A DNA stretch of 64,000 bases from Propionispora sp. 2/2-37 (lineage in GTDB: Bacteria > Bacillota > Negativicutes > Propionisporales > Propionisporaceae), in contig NZ_CYSP01000008.1 of the NCBI RefSeq assembly GCF_001298735.1, positions 146,958-210,957 of the forward strand, given 5' to 3'. Positions 8,779 to 16,385 of the stretch are shown one piece after another. The notes beneath the pieces were generated by a model. The model ran no database searches and was not told the DNA's origin. It worked only from the letters and a program-made list of their open reading frames with translations. Made by a program: the position numbers and the translations under genes. The stretch's first letter is position 1, and each line of letters begins with the position of its first letter.

Positions 8779-8828
8779 CGGTGAATTCCTCCTGTAATTT
8801 ATATTGATCATTGGGAAAGCCCGGTATA

Positions 8829-10235
8829 TTACCAGATGCCGACAACTTTCATCCAGGGAATGCCAATCAAAACCCAAATAAGTAAATGAATAATGGTAAT
8901 GACAAACCCCAAACGCCACCACTCGCTTTGCGTAATGTAGCCTGAACCGAAGAAAATCGGCGAAACTCCGCAGGCATAGTGAGTTAAGGTGGAACAGCTG
9001 TTGGCAAAGACCCCCAGTAAAATTGCCGTAAGCAGTACGGGTGCTCCGGCAGCTACCGCAACAATGGCAAAAGCGCCGAACAGAGCCATAACATGAGCGG
9101 TATTGCTGGCAAAGCCATAATGAATGAAAACATAAACAAGTGATAGTAAGAGTAAAACAGCAAACCAGGAAATGCCGGACAGATAGCCTGACACAAGTTG
9201 GGCAAACCAGGAAATAAGACCAAGTTTGGCCAAATAAGCGGCCATATTAACCAAAATTCCCATCCAGACCAATACGTCCCAGGCTCCTTTTTCCTCCAAC
9301 ACATCCGTCCAGTCAAGAACTTTGACAATCAGCATCAGCGACAGGCCCAGTAGCGCAACAAAGGCCGGATCAAAACCGGTAATGCAGCTGGTGGCCCAGA
9401 GCAGCAAAGCTATGGTAAAGATGCAAAGCAGCAATTTTTCATTACGGGTCATGATGCCCATTTTGGACAATTCTTCCCGGGCCAGTTGTTTGGCCTCCGG
9501 GGTTTGTTTTAACTCCGGCGGATATATCTTATATAGGATATAGGGTATAATCATGCTACAAGCCAGGCCGGGGATAATGCAGGCAATAAACCATTGTGAC
9601 CAGGCAATTGTCCGGCCGAACAGTTCCTGGGTCAGTTTAACAACAACGACATTATTTGAAGCTCCGGTAAGGAAGATGCAAGCGGAAATAATCACACTGT
9701 TATAGGCGCTCAGCATTAGAAATTTTCCGACTTTTCCGGCCGAAGTTCCGGGCTCGGAGCCAAATGCCGAACATAAACTGCGGGTTATCGGGTAGATAAT
9801 GCCGCCGCCCCGGGCGGTATTGGACGGTGTAAACGGCGCTACGATAAAATCAGTTGCCGATAAAGTATAGGCAAGTTTTAGCGTACTGTCGCCAAAACGG
9901 CTCATTAAGAGATAAGCAATTCTTCGGCCTAATCCGGTTTTGACAAAGCCTTTGGCAAACATAAATGCTGCAACAATCAGCCATATCACGGTATTGCTAA
10001 ACCCTTCGAGGGCCTGACCTGGCTTGAGAACGCCGGTAATAACAACAACGGTCAATCCCATGATCGAGGCTGCGCCAATTGGTACCGGCTGCAAAATAAA
10101 AGCAAGGATAGTTGCGGTGAAAATTGCCAGCAGATGCCAGGCATCCGGTTTTACTCCGTCAGGTATCGGCAGAAACCAGATTATTACCCCCATCAACAGG
10201 CATAAGATACCTTTGGTGGCTTTATTGGCCATCAT
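8829..10235 (-). CDS. DASS family anion:sodium symporter or dicarboxylate antiporter
   Basis: A 468-residue, strongly hydrophobic protein with about 12 membrane segments and the layout of the divalent anion:Na+ symporter family (SLC13/CitT/YflS type). Two related halves each carry an SNT-like motif (TPSNTARGGGIIYP near residue 130; FASNTAHVMALF in the second half), which form the dicarboxylate and sodium sites. The start is the ATG at 10235 after AGAGGTG. Its place between an Asp/Glu racemase and aspartase suggests aspartate uptake coupled to fumarate or succinate exchange, or simply dicarboxylate uptake. Substrate is inference. Confidence 0.88.
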   Translation of the reverse strand: MMANKATKGILCLLMGVIIWFLPIPDGVKPDAWHLLAIFTATILAFILQPVPIGAASIMGLTVVVITGVLKPGQALEGFSNTVIWLIVAAFMFAKGFVKTGLGRRIAYLLMSRFGDSTLKLAYTLSATDFIVAPFTPSNTARGGGIIYPITRSLCSAFGSEPGTSAGKVGKFLMLSAYNSVIISACIFLTGASNNVVVVKLTQELFGRTIAWSQWFIACIIPGLACSMIIPYILYKIYPPELKQTPEAKQLAREELSKMGIMTRNEKLLLCIFTIALLLWATSCITGFDPAFVALLGLSLMLIVKVLDWTDVLEEKGAWDVLVWMGILVNMAAYLAKLGLISWFAQLVSGYLSGISWFAVLLLLSLVYVFIHYGFASNTAHVMALFGAFAIVAVAAGAPVLLTAILLGVFANSCSTLTHYACGVSPIFFGSGYITQSEWWRLGFVITIIHLLIWVLIGIPWMKVVGIW

Positions 10236-10345
10236 AGAAACACCTCTTAAGCTCATTATTTAATTAGACGATGAACACAGAATTCCTGCATTTTGTATAC
10301 AAAATTATGTATACATTAACAAGCAATCAGATTTGTCAGATGCCG

Positions 10346-11071
10346 TTAAAGGCCGACTGTTGTATCAATATAATCTGCCAAAGCTTGTTTAACGACTTCC
10401 TGAGCCAGTAATTTGGTTGGGTCAATCTCATGATAGTTGCCGGAAAGCTGATCAAAGATTAGCGGCATTTCCGTGCAGCCGGCAATAAATGAGTTTACTC
10501 CCAGTTGCTGATACTTTTGCAGGAGCTGCTGCATTGCTGGCAAGAAGGAGTTTTGCGCCAGCAGGCCGGCTTTTGTTTCGTTTATTGCACCGGATATAAT
10601 TTTTTGTTCGTCCGGCTGAGGTTCTATTAAGATAAAACCTTTAGCGGCAAAGGCTGTTTGATATAGTTTTGCTTTCACTGTGGCAGCGGTTGCAAGCAGC
10701 ATTATTTTTCCCAGGCCGGCAGCAGCGTAATGATTTTTGACATACTCGGCAGCGGTTTCAATCATATTGATTATTTTAATCTTAAGGCTGTCCTGAATGG
10801 CCTGGTACCAGAAATGAGCGGTGTTGCAGGGCATGACTAAAATATCGGCTCCGGCTTTCTCCAGAAATTGCGCGGACTGAATCAGTTCTTTTTCAGGGCT
10901 TTGCGCGCCGCTCATAATGGCGTCAATCCGGGAAGGAATCTGCGGATTGCTATAGACAATCATTTTTAAATGCTCCTGATCGATAACCGCCGGTGTGCAT
11001 TCAACAATTTTCTTGAATAAATCCACGGTTGCCAGCGGCCCCATTCCGCCCAGTATTCCTACTGTAAGCAT
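10346..11071 (-). CDS. Aspartate/glutamate racemase family protein
   Basis: A 241-residue PLP-independent amino-acid racemase of the aspartate/glutamate family. The two catalytic cysteines are visible in MPCNTAH (Cys82) and AGCTEMP (Cys199), and the N-terminus GILGGMGPLATVDLF is a hallmark. A two-cysteine active site removes and re-adds the alpha proton from opposite faces. A GGAGG-like site precedes the ATG. As first gene of the run leading to a dicarboxylate carrier and aspartase, it most simply converts D-aspartate to L-aspartate for deamination. Glutamate or another acidic amino acid cannot be excluded. Confidence 0.9.
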   Translation of the reverse strand: MLTVGILGGMGPLATVDLFKKIVECTPAVIDQEHLKMIVYSNPQIPSRIDAIMSGAQSPEKELIQSAQFLEKAGADILVMPCNTAHFWYQAIQDSLKIKIINMIETAAEYVKNHYAAAGLGKIMLLATAATVKAKLYQTAFAAKGFILIEPQPDEQKIISGAINETKAGLLAQNSFLPAMQQLLQKYQQLGVNSFIAGCTEMPLIFDQLSGNYHEIDPTKLLAQEVVKQALADYIDTTVGL

Positions 11072-11174
11072 TTACTATCACCTCCTTAAGCCTCTTTTCT
11101 ATTTTACAAAAAATTCTGCCAGAACAAAAATTAAAAGTATCTATTTAAAAATAGACTTTTTTTATCAACCGAAA

Positions 11175-11210
11175 ATGGACCCAGGCTGACAGCATGCAGC
11201 ATGGGTCCAT
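11175..11210. repeat. 9-bp inverted repeat upstream of the racemase gene
   Basis: ATGGACCCA (11175-11183) and TGGGTCCAT (11202-11210) are exact reverse complements around an 18-base loop, 104 bases upstream of the racemase start. There is no adjoining U-tract on either side, so an operator or mRNA leader hairpin is as likely as a terminator. Confidence 0.45.
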
Positions 11211-11244
11211 TAATATTGTTCACCTGATATATCCAGGTTGTTAA

Positions 11245-11379
11245 CTAAATAGTATCCAGTTTTTCGACTGTTCTTTCATTTACTGTATTTAATGTTGTTT
11301 TAGGTTCGATAAGCATGACATGTACTTCTTGTTCTGCAACGGGAAGATGTTCAACTCCTTTTGTTGTTTCAATTGACAT
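11245..11379 (-). CDS. Possible small protein (44 aa), uncertain
   Basis: A short frame starting MSIETTKGVEHLPVAEQ and ending NERTVEKLDTI. Its composition is protein-like (many acidic and hydroxyl residues, no rare runs) and it lies in a 478-base gap between the racemase and the AraC gene. There is no convincing ribosome binding site before the ATG and I recognise no family, so this may be a chance frame. Confidence 0.25.
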   Translation of the reverse strand: MSIETTKGVEHLPVAEQEVHVMLIEPKTTLNTVNERTVEKLDTI

Positions 11380-11549
11380 TTTAATCCAAATAAAAGTAGA
11401 TTTCACTTTCACTTTTTGGTAATATATCAATAAAATTACTGATTTTTTTGATTATTTTTTATGTTAGTTTTGGTCAACTTTGTCTTTACTATAAAATATA
11501 AATAATGAAAAAAGCCTCTAAAAAATATTGTAAAGATGGGGAGTTGCCT

Positions 11550-12404
11550 ATGCCAAAAGAGGAAAAGGGTGTCATTTGGAAAGACGGGATATATTTTCGC
11601 TCTGCCAGCTTATTTGCCAAAAACAATCTTTTTTATGTTTTATGGGGGGCAACCTATAATTTAGATGCTCCTTATCGTGTGAAAAGGAGCTATATGGATG
11701 CTTATATGTTGCAGTATATCACCAGGGGGGAAGTTCATTTTGAATTGCGCGGACAGCATTTTACTGCTAGTGAAAATGAGTTTGTCCTTTTAGATTGTCA
11801 TGAGCCCAATCATTATTGGGCGGAAATCCCCGCACAAGTAAAATGGTTTCATTTTAATGGCAATACGATAAAACCAATCTTAGAATATATTTACAAATTA
11901 AATGGAAATGGACATTTTTTAAGTCCAAAAGCATTCAAAATAGATCGGTACGTGGACAAAATCATGGAGACAATAAAAATTGAAGACGAAAATGAAATCT
12001 TTGTTTCGCGAAATATTTACAATATTTTATGTGAAGCAGCAACTCCCCCGCTAGCTTCAACTATCTCTTCACGTGAAAATATGATAGCGATAAACAGGGC
12101 AATTCATTTTATGCAGGAGAATTTTCACCGGCAGATCATGATTGCGGATATTGCCGAGCATGTCAATTTCAGTCTGTTTTATTTTACGAGGTTATTCAAA
12201 AAGGTCATGCTTACTTCGCCACATTTGTATTTGTTGAATATGCGATTGGTTTATACCAAAAAACTTTTATGCGAAACCTCCGACAGTATTGAGGATATAG
12301 CAAAAAAAAGTGGTTTTCAAAGTTCATCCTATTTTATTCGTGCATTTAAGAAAGCAACAAATCTGACGCCCAGTAAATTTCGCAGCATTTTTTCTGATTT
12401 GTAA
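11550..12404 (+). CDS. AraC family transcriptional regulator
   Basis: A 284-residue AraC/XylS-type regulator. The N-terminal cupin-like sensing domain (LQYITRGEVHFELRGQHF, DCHEPNHYWAEIP) is followed at about residues 185-280 by the paired helix-turn-helix domain: MQENFHRQIMIADIAEHV, then FSLFYFTRLFKK, and the second helix pair IEDIAKKSGFQSSSYFIRAFKK. I start at the ATG at 11550, which has GGGGAG upstream, rather than an upstream in-frame ATG. It is followed by a terminator and then a sugar porter and inositol-dehydrogenase-like gene on the same strand, which it probably activates in response to their substrate. Confidence 0.92.
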   Translation: MPKEEKGVIWKDGIYFRSASLFAKNNLFYVLWGATYNLDAPYRVKRSYMDAYMLQYITRGEVHFELRGQHFTASENEFVLLDCHEPNHYWAEIPAQVKWFHFNGNTIKPILEYIYKLNGNGHFLSPKAFKIDRYVDKIMETIKIEDENEIFVSRNIYNILCEAATPPLASTISSRENMIAINRAIHFMQENFHRQIMIADIAEHVNFSLFYFTRLFKKVMLTSPHLYLLNMRLVYTKKLLCETSDSIEDIAKKSGFQSSSYFIRAFKKATNLTPSKFRSIFSDL

Positions 12405-12457
12405 ACGGGAACTACTCTGGTAACCCTGACGACATAATCTTTATATCTCGGCCTGGG

Positions 12458-12514
12458 AAAGCAGGAATATTTTCTATAGATGATCTCTTCTTATAGAAAA
12501 CATTCCTGCTTTTT
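12458..12514 (+). terminator. Rho-independent terminator after the AraC gene
   Basis: AAAGCAGGAAT-TTTTCTATA and TATAGAAAA-ATTCCTGCTTTTT pair in a long stem ending in a T-run, 54 bases past the AraC stop. It separates the regulator from the transporter gene, which must have its own promoter. Confidence 0.85.
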
Positions 12515-12641
12515 ATTTGGGCAAACCGTGTAAATATCCGGGCAAATAGCGTTAATGACAGCAAATTATATTATGATTATTATTAATATACAGAACGTTC
12601 TGATAAATAAAAATGTGCAAATACTTAAATGGAGGAAAATG

Positions 12642-14063
12642 ATGCAAAATAAACATCCAAATAAAAATTTATCGCTGATTATTTTTATCTCTACCTTTGG
12701 CGGTTTACTATTTGGTTATGATACAGGCGTAGTCAATGGAGCATTGCCTTATATGTCGCTGCCTGATCAGTTGAATTTAACTGCATTTACCCAGGGATTG
12801 GTTGTGGCTATTTTGCAATTAGGCGCTGCAGCAGGGGCAATAGCTATTGGAAAAATTACGGACGTGTATGGTAGGCAAAAAACATTAATTCTGCTTTCCC
12901 TGCTGTTTTTTGTTGCCACGCTTTCTTGCGCGCTGTCTCCGAACGTACCGGTTATGGTTGTTTCCAGATTTATGCTTGGTTTGGCGGTGGGAGGAGCTTC
13001 GGTAAATGTCCCCACCTATTTAGCTGAAATCTCTCCTTTCTACCGGCGCGGCAAAGTGGTGACGAAAAACGAGTTGATGATTGTCTTGGGGCAGCTCCTT
13101 GCATTCACTTGCAATGCTATTATTGGCATCACCTGGGGGGAAAATGACGGAGTTTGGCGCTATATGCTTTCTCTAGCGGCTGTTCCGGCGGTTATTCTAG
13201 GAGTAGGAATGCTTCGGATGCCGGAAAGTCCCCGATGGCTAATTAGTAAAAACCGGGTACAGGAAGGGACTGAAGTTTTAGAAAAAATTCGCTCACCAAA
13301 GGAAGCCGAAAATGAAGTGGCTGAAATAAAAAAGAGTATAGAAAAGGGCTCTGTTGTTCAGCAAATGACAGTTAAAGATTTAGGCATCCCCTGGGTCAGA
13401 TATTTGATATTGTTGGGTGTTGGCATGGCCTTGATCAATCAGTTTACGGGGATAAATTCTATTATGTATTATGGAACAGAAATTCTTAAAAATTGCGGAC
13501 TAAGTACAGAAGCGGCACTAATTGGCAATATAGCCAATGGGCTTATTTCTTTAGTTGCTATGTACTGCGGAATTTGCATGATGGACCGGGTGGGACGGCG
13601 TCCAATGATTATTACCGGGTTAGCAGGAGTTACGGTGACTCTTTTTCTCATCGGAGTGGCTTCGAATGTTTTACATACTGCTGCCTATTTCCCTTTTATC
13701 ATGCTGTCATTGATTATCGTTTATCTTGCTTTTTTCCAGGGGCTAATTGGACCGGTAAACTGGTTAATTATCTCCGAAATATTTCCTTTAAGGCTTCGGG
13801 GCCTGGGAATGGGGATTGCCGTCTGTGTATTATGGATTGCCAATTTTTGTGTAGGCTTAACATTTCCGATTTTGCTTGAACAGGTGGGCCTGGCGAATAC
13901 ATTTTTTACATTTGCTTTAATGAGTGTATTGTCAGTTTGGTTTGTCGTCAAATGTCTGCCGGAAACAAAAGGGCAGTCTTTGGAAAAGCTGGAGGAGTTT
14001 TTCATGCATCATTATGGTAAAAAAAACTTGGAAACAAAACATCAGCTAGAGGAGACTTTATAA
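12642..14063 (+). CDS. Sugar porter (MFS) transporter, probably for inositol or a related polyol
   Basis: A 473-residue major facilitator of the sugar porter family with 12 membrane segments. Visible signatures are FGYDTGVVNGALPY in segment 1, GRQKTL in loop 2-3, PESPRWLI after segment 6, DRVGRRPMIITG in loop 8-9 and PETKGQSLEKLEE at the end. Two ATGs follow GGAGG; the one at 12642 has the better spacing (the other is at 12639). Its stop overlaps the start of the dehydrogenase gene by one base, so the two are translationally coupled. Inositol import is inferred from that partner; xylose or another sugar remains possible. Confidence 0.9.
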   Translation: MQNKHPNKNLSLIIFISTFGGLLFGYDTGVVNGALPYMSLPDQLNLTAFTQGLVVAILQLGAAAGAIAIGKITDVYGRQKTLILLSLLFFVATLSCALSPNVPVMVVSRFMLGLAVGGASVNVPTYLAEISPFYRRGKVVTKNELMIVLGQLLAFTCNAIIGITWGENDGVWRYMLSLAAVPAVILGVGMLRMPESPRWLISKNRVQEGTEVLEKIRSPKEAENEVAEIKKSIEKGSVVQQMTVKDLGIPWVRYLILLGVGMALINQFTGINSIMYYGTEILKNCGLSTEAALIGNIANGLISLVAMYCGICMMDRVGRRPMIITGLAGVTVTLFLIGVASNVLHTAAYFPFIMLSLIIVYLAFFQGLIGPVNWLIISEIFPLRLRGLGMGIAVCVLWIANFCVGLTFPILLEQVGLANTFFTFALMSVLSVWFVVKCLPETKGQSLEKLEEFFMHHYGKKNLETKHQLEETL

Positions 14064-15082
14064 TGGAAAAAATTAAAGTTGGCATAGCAGGGCTGGGCAG
14101 ATTAGGAAAAGAACATGCGAAAAACCTTGCCTTTAAAATTCCCAATGCTGAACTTACGGCAGCCTGTTCTATTGTTCCCAGCGAATTGGAATATGCGAAA
14201 AACGAGTTGAGTGTAGAGAAGGTTTATCCGGATTTTCACGAGATGCTAAAAGATGCTGCTATGGAAGCGATAGTTATTGTGACGACAAGCGATCAACATT
14301 GTTGGCAGATTGCTGCCGCCCTTGACGCGGGCAAGCATGTTTTTACGGATAAACCGCTAGGAGTAACGATCGAAGAATGTAAAACGGCAGAAAAAGCCGT
14401 TGAACGCCATCCAGAACTTACTTTCTTTTTAGGATTCATGAGAAGGTTTGATCCATCGTATGCTTATGCCAAAGAAAAAATCAAACAGGGAGCTATTGGT
14501 AAGCCTTACATGCTGAAAGCAACCGGTATTGATCCCGAGGCCTTAGTCGAAGGAGCTATTAATTTTTCGTCAAAATCCGGTGGAATTTTTATTGATATGG
14601 CGATACATGATATTGACTTGATGCGCTGGTTTTTAGAATCCGATCCGGTAGAAGTCTATGCTGCAGGTACTACCTTTAAACATAAAGAATTCCAGGCTGT
14701 CGGCGATGATGAGACCGGAGCTGCCATGTATAAGTGCGCTAATGGCGCTATTGCGTTTGCACATATGGGGAGAACGGCGCCTCATGGCTATCATGTGGAA
14801 ACAGAAATTATCGGGACAGATGGAAGTATACGTATCAGTCCTGTTCCGGAAAAAAATCTTTGTCTGATTTATAATCAACATGGAGCAGTGAAAGAATGTG
14901 TCAGTGGTTTTCCTGAAAGGTTCGCTGATGCGTACCGTCTTGAAATGGAAGAGTTCATCCGCTGTATCCAGCAAAAAGAAAAACCGGCCATTACCGTCTA
15001 CGATGGAACTAAGTCAACCCAGATTGCGTTTACAACCATGGAAGCTTATAGAAAAAGAAGAGTGCTGCCGATAACATATTAA
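14063..15082 (+). CDS. iolG: Gfo/Idh/MocA oxidoreductase, inositol 2-dehydrogenase-like
   Basis: A 339-residue NAD(P)-dependent dehydrogenase. The Rossmann motif GIAGLGRLGKEHAKNL is at the N-terminus, the family lysine lies in DKPLG (Lys97), and the catalytic Asp/His pair in GIFIDMAIHDIDLMRWF. Those stretches and GDDETGAAMYK resemble IolG, which oxidises myo-inositol to scyllo-inosose. The rest of the iol pathway (IolB, C, D, E) is not in this window, so the enzyme may work with genes elsewhere or on another cyclitol or sugar. It is coupled to the upstream porter gene by a TAATG overlap. Confidence 0.82.
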   Translation: MEKIKVGIAGLGRLGKEHAKNLAFKIPNAELTAACSIVPSELEYAKNELSVEKVYPDFHEMLKDAAMEAIVIVTTSDQHCWQIAAALDAGKHVFTDKPLGVTIEECKTAEKAVERHPELTFFLGFMRRFDPSYAYAKEKIKQGAIGKPYMLKATGIDPEALVEGAINFSSKSGGIFIDMAIHDIDLMRWFLESDPVEVYAAGTTFKHKEFQAVGDDETGAAMYKCANGAIAFAHMGRTAPHGYHVETEIIGTDGSIRISPVPEKNLCLIYNQHGAVKECVSGFPERFADAYRLEMEEFIRCIQQKEKPAITVYDGTKSTQIAFTTMEAYRKRRVLPITY

Positions 15083-15212
15083 GTTAGAAGCACACCGGGA
15101 CTATTCCGAAAGCTACTGTAAACCTTTAAGAGATGTTACAAAAATACACAAATATAAATTATAGTGCATATGTTGTAGAAATATTAATTCCTACCTGCCG
15201 GAGTGGAATATC

Positions 15213-15557
15213 TTGGGAGAATTCAAACTAGTCCCGGACGAATCAATTTTTTTCGACATAACCCCCGATGAAACCAGCTTGTTTTTCTATGCTTTAGGTG
15301 TTGCTGTTTCCCAGTCATTAACCATTGATGAGCTTAATGTTCTGGCTAATGGACTTGTTGAAACGGCACAGGTAATGTTTGTCATTGCCTCCCAGCGGAC
15401 GTTACTTAATGACGCCATAAATGCCCAACAAGAAAAGAAAGATGCTGAAAAAGCGAAAGAAGAGAAAAAAAGCACTCAGGAATTAAAATCCGAAATCAAA
15501 AAACTCCAGGATCAAATTGAATACTTGCAAAAACAAATAAACATCATAAAAAGGTAA
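15213..15557 (+). CDS. Hypothetical protein with C-terminal coiled coil
   Basis: A 114-residue protein not recognised. It starts at TTG after CCGGAG. Residues 1-70 are mixed and fairly hydrophobic (SLFFYALGVAVSQSLTIDELNVLANGLVETAQVMFVIASQRTLL has been trimmed here to its character: a helix-rich segment around residues 20-65). Residues 73-114 are almost entirely charged, with heptad-like KSEIKKLQDQIEYLQKQI, a clear coiled coil. No signal peptide. It is followed by a strong terminator and is transcribed alone. A structural or spore/phage-related role cannot be judged. Confidence 0.7.
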   Translation: MGEFKLVPDESIFFDITPDETSLFFYALGVAVSQSLTIDELNVLANGLVETAQVMFVIASQRTLLNDAINAQQEKKDAEKAKEEKKSTQELKSEIKKLQDQIEYLQKQINIIKR

Positions 15558-15562
15558 CTAAA

Positions 15563-15602
15563 AACTCCTGCAAGAATTTACCTTACAATTCTTGCAGGAG
15601 TT
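15563..15602. terminator. Strong hairpin terminator after the coiled-coil gene
   Basis: AACTCCTGCAAGAATT and AATTCTTGCAGGAGTT are perfect 16-base complements around an 8-base loop, starting 6 bases after the stop codon. Flanking bases are AAA on the left and TTCTG on the right. Confidence 0.75.
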
Positions 15603-15658
15603 CTGTCATTATCCATAGTCATTGATGACAAATTGCTCATCGCTCACCTCATGACCTG

Positions 15659-15970
15659 TTATTTTTCGTATGTTTTGTGAAGATAGATTATTTCCTGAAT
15701 TAACTTTTTTGCCAGCATCGCATTCATCAGATGATCCATTGCATGCATCATCAAAACGGAACAATGAAATTCCGCCCCTTCGGCTTCTTTTTTAATCAGC
15801 CCTGTCTGCACGCGATGCGCCTTCAGCATTTTCTCTTCCGCCCGTGCCAGCAGGGTATCAGCCTGCTCATATTTTCCCATCTTTGCCCATTCGAGCGCCT
15901 GCATCATTAGCTCTTGTGCATCACCTGCGTCGGCAATCAGAGAAAAAGCAATTTGGTCTACATTTTCCAT
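15659..15970 (-). CDS. PTS lactose/cellobiose-type EIIA
   Basis: A 103-residue EIIA of the PTS Lac family. The phosphorylated His is His76 in MMHAMDHLMNA, with the metal-binding Asp79, matching the family pattern HAxDHLM. The protein should take phosphate from HPr and pass it to an EIIB of the Lac/cellobiose type. No cognate EIIB or EIIC of that family is in this window; the nearby beta-glucoside transporter carries its own glucose-type EIIA. It is therefore an orphan, either serving a permease elsewhere or acting in regulation. Confidence 0.85.
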   Translation of the reverse strand: MENVDQIAFSLIADAGDAQELMMQALEWAKMGKYEQADTLLARAEEKMLKAHRVQTGLIKKEAEGAEFHCSVLMMHAMDHLMNAMLAKKLIQEIIYLHKTYEK

Positions 15971-16230
15971 GAAAGTTCCCGCCCCTTTTTTTAAGTTACT
16001 TGATTAATTCCTACCTTTTTACTCTCTCTCCCTCTATCATACTTTTCGAAATCCAATATTGCCAGCATAATTTGCCGAAAGGGGTTTATATTATCTTTTG
16101 TTTCAAGTACGAATATTTTGACATTCCCCGGCGTAATGGACGTTTAATTTTTCTTTCTCTATATTTTATGAAGCAGAGATTAACTGTTAAAATAAAAAAG
16201 CTCAAGTGAATACTTGCCCGCAAGAAATGC

Positions 16231-16274
16231 AAGAGGTCGTCCGAAAGCTTTCCCGCTTTTAGACGACCTCTTTT
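16231..16274. terminator. Terminator hairpin between EIIA and rhamnosidase
   Basis: AAGAGGTCGTC and GACGACCTCTT form a stem with a 20-base loop containing a second small helix (GAAAGC/GCTTTT), followed by TT on the plus strand. It lies 112 bases past the rhamnosidase stop and can terminate that minus-strand transcript. Confidence 0.6.
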
Positions 16275-16385
16275 CCTGTTCATGCTTACCTGAGCCTAGT
16301 CTGGATCATATTCATTGTTCCGTACCAACCCAAAGCATAGTCCTAAAATGTTTTTTAAACTATTTACTGCATTCAAAGTTCCCAG

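Noticed and set aside
11175..11210. T-box or riboswitch in the racemase leader
   Set aside because: Only one simple hairpin; none of the conserved T-box or known riboswitch cores are visible.
15659..16385. Lac EIIA as part of the beta-glucoside PTS
   Set aside because: BglP carries its own glucose-type EIIA domain with active His, and the families are not interchangeable.
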